This document shows, piece by piece, positions 58,626 through 64,000 of a stretch of DNA of 64,000 bases. The stretch is from an uncultured Bacteroides sp. Its GTDB lineage: Bacteria > Bacteroidota > Bacteroidia > Bacteroidales > Bacteroidaceae. Under the pieces are notes generated by a model that saw nothing but the letters and a program-made list of their open reading frames with translations, was not told where the DNA came from and did no database searches. Each line of letters opens with the position of its first letter. Position 1 is the stretch's first letter. Where the stretch lies: positions 1 through 64,000 of the forward strand of contig UQVZ01000003.1 in assembly GCA_900544675.1 (NCBI GenBank). Direction: 5' to 3'. The translations under genes and the position numbers were made by a program.

Positions 58626-58775
58626 TTGATATGGACAAGGTAAACCAATAAAACGGTCAAGTCATTTTCATTTATAGCCTCATTTTTGCTTTCGTCTTCA
58701 TTATAGCCTCACTCGAAGATGAAGAGTATGTCCTATTATTTAAGGGTTAATCGAATTGAATAACCGTTTTCTGAT

Positions 58776-58951
58776 AAAGGCACCTTCGTTGGCTTTCGAA
58801 GATGTCTTCATCGCCCCACGAAGGCATCTTCATAGTTACCTAAGTGCGAAGGCAAATGCAGCTAGGTGCGATGGCGGTTGCAGCTAAGTGCAAAGGCAAA
58901 CGCAGCTAAGTGCGTTCACGGATTCACCTATATACATGAAAACACATATAT
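58776..58951. repeat. 22-bp periodic array of eight units; right copy of 37-bp direct repeat
   Basis: Units of exactly 22 bp start at 58776, 58798, 58820, 58842, 58864, 58886, 58908 and 58930. The middle units share AAGTGCGAAGGC and end in GCAGCT; the earlier ones carry GAAGGCATCTTCAT-like words. The array holds the second copy of the 37-bp repeat (58906-58942). No gene is seen between 58626 and 58984. Confidence 0.9.
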
Positions 58952-58984
58952 ACATACGATGAATGCAGAAAAACTCGCACCATT

Positions 58985-59210
58985 TTATGTAAAGATATAA
59001 ATTATACATTTCTCACTGGCGTATTCACGCCTTAAAGACACCTCCATATAATGTTTGGCTTCTCTTTCATTCAGATTTTCACTTGCAATCAAATCCGATG
59101 CTTCCTCCTTTTGCTTGAGCAACCGGCTGAACATAGTATATGAGCAACCCAGCAACGTTTATGATATTGTCATCGTGCCATACGATGCGTTGTTTTTTAT
59201 TGCCGTTCAT
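58985..59210 (-). pseudogene. Possible frameshifted small gene downstream of the Fic gene
   Basis: Two overlapping frames: 59210 to 59079 (43 residues, MNGNKKQRIVWHDDN...) and 59134 to 58985 (49 residues, MFSRLLKQKEEASDL..., ending YASEKCIIYIFT). The second has a convincing charged-helix composition. Together they look like one small gene broken by a frameshift, beginning 12 bp after the Fic stop. Both could also be chance frames. Confidence 0.35.
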
Positions 59211-59222
59211 AATAGATGGTTT

Positions 59223-60101
59223 TTAATCGTCAGCATTTATTTCCCAATGTCCGTTCCGTCTTCCTCCTGTCCGGAGCATAACTCCTTTCGCCGTCAGTCG
59301 CACCGTAATGGATTTTACAGTCCGTTCCGATTTACCGATTTCAGCAGCCAATTCCTTTTGTGTTAAATAAGGGTTCCTTCTAATCAGTTTTATGACAGCA
59401 ATCTCTTCCAAAGTGCAATTTTTGCACTTTGGAGGCAGTTCCGGAGAATTATTTGCACTTTGGATGTCATTATTTGCACTTTGAACATCGCCATCTCCTT
59501 GCCAGTCAAGGTGCATTTCCCGGTTTTTCAGTGCATGTTGTTCACCAAGCAGCATATTACGGAAGAAACGTTCCAGGAAAACAGTTGTTTCTGAAATCCC
59601 GTTTGCTATATCATTGTAGTTAGCCCTTACCAGCGCATTGCGGAAGTACCAGGAGTTATGTGCAAAGACATCATTGGTCACCTTAAAGCCCAATGTCTGC
59701 AAGTATTTTATCATAAACACAGCCGTGGAACGGGTGTTCCCCTCGCCGAAAGCATGTATCTGCCATAAGTTTGAGCAGAATCGGGTGATGTGGCGTATGG
59801 CTTCATCCACGCCCATGTTGGCATAGCTGAATTCACGTTCCTGCCGGATATTAGTTCTGTCTTCGGTTGTTTCCTGACGGGCCTGTTTGGACTGATAATA
59901 TCCGTCAATAAGCAGTTTGGCTTCTTTGAGTGTTATTTCGCCGTCGATATTCTTTCGGGCAGTTTCGATAAGATACTCCGAGGGAGTCAGTCCATCTACT
60001 TTTTGCAGACCGATGGCAGTTTGCCAGGCCCTACCAAGTTCTTTCTGTTCCGGCTCACACTGACGGAGATATTCGTCAAGCCCCTGTTGGTTATATTCCA
60101 T
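59223..60101 (-). CDS. Fic-domain protein with C-terminal winged helix
   Basis: 292 residues. The Fic motif is HAFGEGNTRS (H116), a good match to HxFx(D/E)GNxR, so AMP or other nucleotide transfer to a target hydroxyl is likely. An N-terminal helical region precedes it. The C-terminus (about 235-290) has LTQKELAAEIGKSERTVKSITVRL, a winged helix-turn-helix. In the linker, QSANNDI/QSANNSP comes from a 21-bp tandem duplication. AT-rich. Neighbours are a YhcG-like nuclease and a restriction-type methyltransferase. Target unknown. Confidence 0.88.
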   Translation of the reverse strand: MEYNQQGLDEYLRQCEPEQKELGRAWQTAIGLQKVDGLTPSEYLIETARKNIDGEITLKEAKLLIDGYYQSKQARQETTEDRTNIRQEREFSYANMGVDEAIRHITRFCSNLWQIHAFGEGNTRSTAVFMIKYLQTLGFKVTNDVFAHNSWYFRNALVRANYNDIANGISETTVFLERFFRNMLLGEQHALKNREMHLDWQGDGDVQSANNDIQSANNSPELPPKCKNCTLEEIAVIKLIRRNPYLTQKELAAEIGKSERTVKSITVRLTAKGVMLRTGGRRNGHWEINADD

Positions 60102-60142
60102 CCCCGTTGGTTGAATTAGAACGTTAATAAAATGACAGATAA

Positions 60143-60221
60143 AAAGTTGTACATATTGCTTGTTTTTAGTAATTAAATGATATTCAAAACATTAAATTCA
60201 AACCGATGTATGCACAACTTT
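60143..60221. repeat. 13-bp inverted repeat upstream of the Fic gene
   Basis: AAAGTTGTACATA (60143-60155) and TATGCACAACTTT (60209-60221) pair at 12 of 13 positions across a 53-bp AT-rich centre. This could be a regulator site or the ends of a small lost element. Confidence 0.45.
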
Positions 60222-60231
60222 ATCGTAAAGT

Positions 60232-60330
60232 TCAGAAAAATTTGTGACATCTGCAAGAAATGTGCGGGAAATCGTGTAAATCCTTCTGAAGGGTTTCCAT
60301 AGCTTTGTATAAATCACTCAGTCTGCTCAT
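60232..60330 (-). pseudogene. Truncated N-terminus of a small Bacteroidales protein
   Basis: 32 residues, MSRLSDLYKAMETLQKDL then HDFPHISCRCHKFF and a stop. The first 18 residues resemble the start of a longer helical family common in Bacteroides (MSRLSDLYKAMETL...), and the sequence then falls out of pattern, suggesting a frameshift or deletion. It begins 5 bp after the YhcG-like stop, in operon position. Confidence 0.4.
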
Positions 60331-60335
60331 ACTAA

Positions 60336-61382
60336 TTATTTTAATTCATTTTCTATCTCTTCAATACTCGGCAACGTACCCTTAAAGTCAGTCGGATAAA
60401 GTTTAGACAATTCATACTCTGAAATGCCTATCGGCTGATTGGATGATTCCAAGGCATATTTAGCCAGCACATTGTCTTTAGACTTGCATATCAAAAGGCC
60501 CAACGTAGGATTATCAATTTCTTTTCTCAGCAGATGGTTCACGGCAGCGACATAAGTTCCCAATTGTCCGATATATTCTGACTCAAACTTTCCTGTCTTT
60601 ATTTCGACAACCACATAGCAACGCAAATTCAGGTTATAGAACAACATATCTACAAACTTTTCAGTCTCCCCTATCAGAAGGCGGTATTCGCGCCCCATAT
60701 AGGCAAAGCCCGTTCCAAGTTCCAAAAGGAAATTGCGGATATTCACCTCCAGCGCATCTTTCAATTCTTTTTCACGATATCCTTCCGTCATTGTAAGGAA
60801 GTCGAATTTGTACGGATCTTTGGTCATTTCCTGCGCAAGTTCACTTTGAGGAACAGGCAGTGACACCTTGAAGTTGGTAATGGCTTTCCCCTGCCGTTCG
60901 TAAAGGTCTGTGTCCATAAAGTTCAGAAGGACATTCCGGCTCCAACCGTTTTCAAGTGTCTTTTGCACAAAGAACATCGCTTTTTCAGGCTCGTTGAAAC
61001 ATTTGTCTATGATATATTTGTGATGCCCCCAAGGAATATGCCAAATGGCGCTGTCCTGTAATTCACCCCCAAGTTGGGGGTGAATTGTAAACCACTCATT
61101 ATAAAGTATATAAAATCTTTTGGCGTATCCTATACTTGTTTCCGAAAGTCCCTTTACACCCGGAAGTTTGGCACGCAGGTCCGAGCTTAAATTTACAAGG
61201 AATTTTTCGCCCCATCGGCTCTCCGCATGAAGCGTCACAATATCCTTTCCCAACGACCAATAAAATTGCAGCATCTCACTATTCACATGGGTTGCCGCCT
61301 TTATCTGGCTATGCTTATACCTCTGACTGAGTTCCTCAATCCAAGAGGCGTAATCTGTATCTATGTTTGCTAAATGGGTCAT
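60336..61382 (-). CDS. YhcG/DUF1016-family PD-(D/E)XK nuclease-domain protein
   Basis: 348 residues. The N-terminal DUF1016 helical region (about 10-150) has QFYWSLGKDIVTLHAESRWG, LPGVKGLSETSIGYAKRFY and WHIPWGHHKYIIDKC. The C-terminal nuclease domain has FVDMLFYN and VVVEIKTGKFESEYIGQL, with the Asp and ExK triad (about 240-262). These proteins often stand next to restriction genes and are suspected to act on DNA or mobile elements. Here it sits between a Fic gene and a methyltransferase. Confidence 0.88.
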   Translation of the reverse strand: MTHLANIDTDYASWIEELSQRYKHSQIKAATHVNSEMLQFYWSLGKDIVTLHAESRWGEKFLVNLSSDLRAKLPGVKGLSETSIGYAKRFYILYNEWFTIHPQLGGELQDSAIWHIPWGHHKYIIDKCFNEPEKAMFFVQKTLENGWSRNVLLNFMDTDLYERQGKAITNFKVSLPVPQSELAQEMTKDPYKFDFLTMTEGYREKELKDALEVNIRNFLLELGTGFAYMGREYRLLIGETEKFVDMLFYNLNLRCYVVVEIKTGKFESEYIGQLGTYVAAVNHLLRKEIDNPTLGLLICKSKDNVLAKYALESSNQPIGISEYELSKLYPTDFKGTLPSIEEIENELK

Positions 61383-61623
61383 AACAATTCATTTGCTGAT
61401 AATTTATAAAAATTTTCTTTAGAAGGTTGTACTTGGAATAGAGAATATGAGGATTCCCTTTTTTGAGATGAATAATTCCTTGCCTAATATTTTCCGGACA
61501 TTTGTATCCTAAATATATAGCATTTATCATTAACGGATTAACGTCTAAATATTTGTATTCACCTGATGCCAAAGAATCATCGTACCAAATAATCCTCCAT
61601 ACGTTTTTAGTTACATAAGCAAA
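61336..61623 (-). pseudogene. Open frame without a good start between the methyltransferase and YhcG-like genes
   Basis: An open frame of 95 codons, AYVTKNVWRIIWYDDSLASG, then YLDVNPLMINAIYLGYKCPE, with a normal composition. The only in-frame start-type codon near the front is TTG (61572). It overlaps the YhcG-like gene by 47 bp. It may be the 3' remnant of another gene or a small gene with an unusual start. Confidence 0.35.
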
Positions 61624-61646
61624 TTATACCATTATCCTTGTCACTA

Positions 61647-64000
61647 TTATTCCAATTTGGTTCTTTCATATTCCTCACGGGTAATTGAGGTTTGAGGATC
61701 GACAATCAACACTTCGTCGTAGGTTAGACCATAAAGACGATAGACTAATCGGTCAATTTGACGCTCTTCTAATGAAGTGTCTGCATTTGGGTCAGAGCGT
61801 TTAGTTGTTAAGATCATATCCACAAGATTTATAATTGATTGCCTATTGTCTGTAATCTTAATTCTTAATTTTCCTACAACCTCTTTTTTTACTTCTGCCA
61901 ATGCCTCTCCTGTTTCTGGATTTAAATATCTGAAATAATAATTAATTAACTTAGAATTCAATAAGCCCAATATGTATAATAAATTTGTTTTACCTTTGGA
62001 ATTAATGACATGTGTATTCTTTAGGCAAACAAATTTATCGATATCATATGTTGCAATAATAGAATCTCCAGTTTGTCGTAAAATAATTTTAGGGTTATCA
62101 AAAATTTCAGATTTTCGAGGTGCTGCAAGATTCTTACCATATTTAATCCATCTATCACCTTTCCAATTATTAACGTATCGATTTATATCACGTCCTCTTA
62201 TTACTTTTCTATATGTAGAGTCTACCTGATATGAAGAATTATATATTTTAGATTGCATCATATCTCGAGTTTGAGGAGGTGTACCTTTCCCTTCTTCATA
62301 GGGTACAAGCCCTGCATAAATATTTACATAATGTGTTAAATTCTCATTCTCACTTTCTATCTTATTTATGATAGATTTGTCTTGAGGTGTAATAAAAATA
62401 TTTACTGGAGCACCATCCAACAACGCCCATTGTTCTTGATCTTGATAAAGAAGCTGTGTAAAGTTATGTGTATGGTTATATATAGTGACATATTTATTAA
62501 GGGCTTTATAATTTCTTATAAATACGACTTCCGTATCAACTACAGCATCAAATACGGAATTATGATAATGAGAAATAGCTAAAACCGACTTATTTTGGAA
62601 AATATATTGTCGTATTCTTACAAGTTTTAAATTTATTAACCATGTATTAGGTATAATATATGCAATAATTCCTTTGTAATGAGTAATTGAAATTCCTTTT
62701 TCAAGGAAAAACAAATAACTTTCAGGCTGATAATTCTGATATTTATAGTTTAATTTAAAGTAAGCTTTTTCTTCTATAGAGAATTTAGCACCAAATGGTG
62801 GATTCCCAATAACAATATCGAATCCATCCTTTACTCCAAACATCCAATCGGAATCAAAGAAAGGCGAAGAAGCGTTTTGATCAAACATATCCCAGGAAGC
62901 TAATTGTTGAGCCTCAGCATTTCCTACGGCTCCGCAATCTTCCAACATTTTGGCAATTTCGAGACGCAAATCATTGACAAGCTGACGATACTTACGCTTG
63001 GTGCGTACCGTCTTCGCTCCGAATATTTTATGTTTAGCGATTTTCAATTCCCTCTCTTTGGCTTTTATGGCATCACTGTCAAATAAAGAGGCATCTTTCT
63101 TCTGTAAGCCAATCAGCGTATTGGCTGCCACAAACTTGGCTTCAAGATTCGGAAGCGGACGGATGCCGAAGTTCTCAGTCGGATTGTCATTCGTTTTTTG
63201 ATCGACAACCAGTGAGATGAAAAAACGCAATTTACTGATTTGAATGGCGATCGGTTGGATATCGACACCATAAATGCAATTTTCAATCAGATAAAGTTTA
63301 CGGGCATAGTCCGGACGATTGACGCTCTCATCAAAACTGCGTTCAATATCATCAATGATTTCCTTACGTTCGTCCGATGATGCCGTACGATAGGCTTCCG
63401 ATGTTTCGTCAATGGCCACTTTGAGCATCATATCCTTCCATTGTGTATTGTCTGGGTCGATACGGCTAAGGATATGCACCATCTGTTGCAGCATGCCCAT
63501 AGGGAAAGCACCCGAACCACAAGCCGGGTCGAGCACCTTGCAATTGTAGAGCGATTGCATAATCTGTTTCCGCTGGTCTTCGGTCAGAGAAACCTCTGCA
63601 TCGGTATATTGCATCAACTGACGGTATTGTTCCTCCAATTCATCGCCTACGGTACGTTTGAGATGGGTCACCAGACTTTCATCAACCATATACTGCACAA
63701 TCTCGCGCGGCGTATAGAACGAACCGGTCTGTTTGCGGGCCGTGGTCTGCGTTTCGGGATTGTAAGAGGCCAACAGGTTCTCGAAAACCTTACCCAACAG
63801 TTCCGGGTCGAGCGATACTTCCTGATCAAACGGTGTATTCTCCTCGACGGTGAAGTTGTACCGTTTCAGAATGTCAATAATGCCACGAGCCGATACTTTT
63901 TTCTTTTTCTTATCGCCATACCACTCTGAAAGGTCTATATTCTTTCCGACTTCTTCGCCAAAGAAGAGATAGTCAGGCACTATCAATGCTTTTTTTACAG
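61647..64000 (-). CDS. Type IIG-like DNA methyltransferase/restriction protein (Eco57I family), N-terminus outside the window
   Basis: About 784 codons are visible; the frame is open at the right edge, so the start is missing. Adenine-N6 methyltransferase motifs: SAM-binding VLDPACGSGAFPMGMLQ and catalytic GNPPFGAKF. A target-recognition region follows with VRIRQYIFQNKSVLAISHYH, TYRKVIRGRDINRY and LGLLNSKLINYYF, then TKRSDPNADTSLEERQIDRL. This is the layout of single-chain Eco57I-type restriction-modification enzymes; a nuclease part, if present, would lie before residue 1 here. AT-rich C-terminal half. Neighbours fit a defence region. Confidence 0.85.
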   Translation of the reverse strand, partial: VKKALIVPDYLFFGEEVGKNIDLSEWYGDKKKKKVSARGIIDILKRYNFTVEENTPFDQEVSLDPELLGKVFENLLASYNPETQTTARKQTGSFYTPREIVQYMVDESLVTHLKRTVGDELEEQYRQLMQYTDAEVSLTEDQRKQIMQSLYNCKVLDPACGSGAFPMGMLQQMVHILSRIDPDNTQWKDMMLKVAIDETSEAYRTASSDERKEIIDDIERSFDESVNRPDYARKLYLIENCIYGVDIQPIAIQISKLRFFISLVVDQKTNDNPTENFGIRPLPNLEAKFVAANTLIGLQKKDASLFDSDAIKAKERELKIAKHKIFGAKTVRTKRKYRQLVNDLRLEIAKMLEDCGAVGNAEAQQLASWDMFDQNASSPFFDSDWMFGVKDGFDIVIGNPPFGAKFSIEEKAYFKLNYKYQNYQPESYLFFLEKGISITHYKGIIAYIIPNTWLINLKLVRIRQYIFQNKSVLAISHYHNSVFDAVVDTEVVFIRNYKALNKYVTIYNHTHNFTQLLYQDQEQWALLDGAPVNIFITPQDKSIINKIESENENLTHYVNIYAGLVPYEEGKGTPPQTRDMMQSKIYNSSYQVDSTYRKVIRGRDINRYVNNWKGDRWIKYGKNLAAPRKSEIFDNPKIILRQTGDSIIATYDIDKFVCLKNTHVINSKGKTNLLYILGLLNSKLINYYFRYLNPETGEALAEVKKEVVGKLRIKITDNRQSIINLVDMILTTKRSDPNADTSLEERQIDRLVYRLYGLTYDEVLIVDPQTSITREEYERTKLE

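Noticed and set aside
58776..58951. Array considered as integrase attachment site or integron
   Set aside because: No integrase is in the window and no attC-like or tRNA-end structure is visible.
59055..59366. 103-codon plus-strand frame near the Fic gene end
   Set aside because: It is antisense to the Fic 3' end and to the possible small gene remnant, and has no family features.

Overview
The window reads as a chromosomal segment of a Bacteroidales bacterium, probably Bacteroides or Phocaeicola. Genes lack strong Shine-Dalgarno sites, and many are preceded by the Bacteroidota -7 element TAnnTTTG. Family content agrees: GldH, RicT, DUF4923, DUF3127, PiT with a C-terminal extension, imelysin lipoproteins with acidic residues after the lipobox Cys, and DUF3791/DUF3990. 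The species cannot be fixed from this alone. No rRNA, tRNA, CRISPR array or complete insertion sequence was seen.

Layout. 0-8.7 kb: cupin, uridine kinase with an MltF-like transglycosylase, OmpH-like chaperone, PepD dipeptidase with a secreted endo/exonuclease-fold enzyme, GNAT, and a PadR/PspC pair. 8.9-10.6 kb: a secreted beta-propeller glycosidase. 10.6-12 kb: an AT-rich insert with a winged-helix/PD-(D/E)XK-like protein and a small partner. 12-13.3 kb: purT. 13.5-20.3 kb: a minus-strand operon for a porin, imelysin lipoprotein, di-heme lipoprotein and a CcsBA-type cytochrome c assembly protein, facing an alkD-like gene across two matched palindromes. 21.2-22.2 kb: a decayed PIN toxin-antitoxin pair and rlmH. 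22.3-24 kb: nadC and a DUF4923 protein. 24.4-25.8 kb: ECF sigma/anti-sigma/Spy-like operon. 25.8-34.3 kb: housekeeping genes (rnz, a pseudoprotease-TPR protein, rlmB, recN, coaBC, exonuclease, dnaN). 34.6-42.5 kb: DUF3127, SGNH hydrolase, hybrid histidine kinase, MATE, M16 peptidase, cyclophilin. 42.5-43.5 kb: an overlapping DUF3791-DUF3990-DUF3791 cassette. 43.6-46 kb: phosphate transporter. 46-52.4 kb: a stand-alone IMP cyclohydrolase domain followed by the cell-shape operon mreBCD-mrdA-rodA. 52.4-56.7 kb: metF-holB-ricT-gldH. 56.7-64 kb: an AT-rich accessory region with a DUF6978-like/DUF1828-like pair between 37-bp direct repeats, a Fic protein, a YhcG-type nuclease and a type IIG-like methyltransferase that runs off the right edge.

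The most distinctive non-coding signal is a set of intergenic arrays with a period of about 22-23 bp (near 0.8, 8.8, 24.1, 57.1 and 58.8 kb) whose unit sequence differs between loci while the period is kept. Others are the paired TACCTA-N4-TAGGTA palindromes, exactly 31 bp apart, at the porin/imelysin operon, and the several families of reiterated short words that form inverted repeats between genes. The best candidates for little-described systems are the DUF3791/DUF3990 triple, the repeat-bounded DUF6978/DUF1828 pair, the 11-kb AT-rich pair, and the surface porin-imelysin-di-heme operon.
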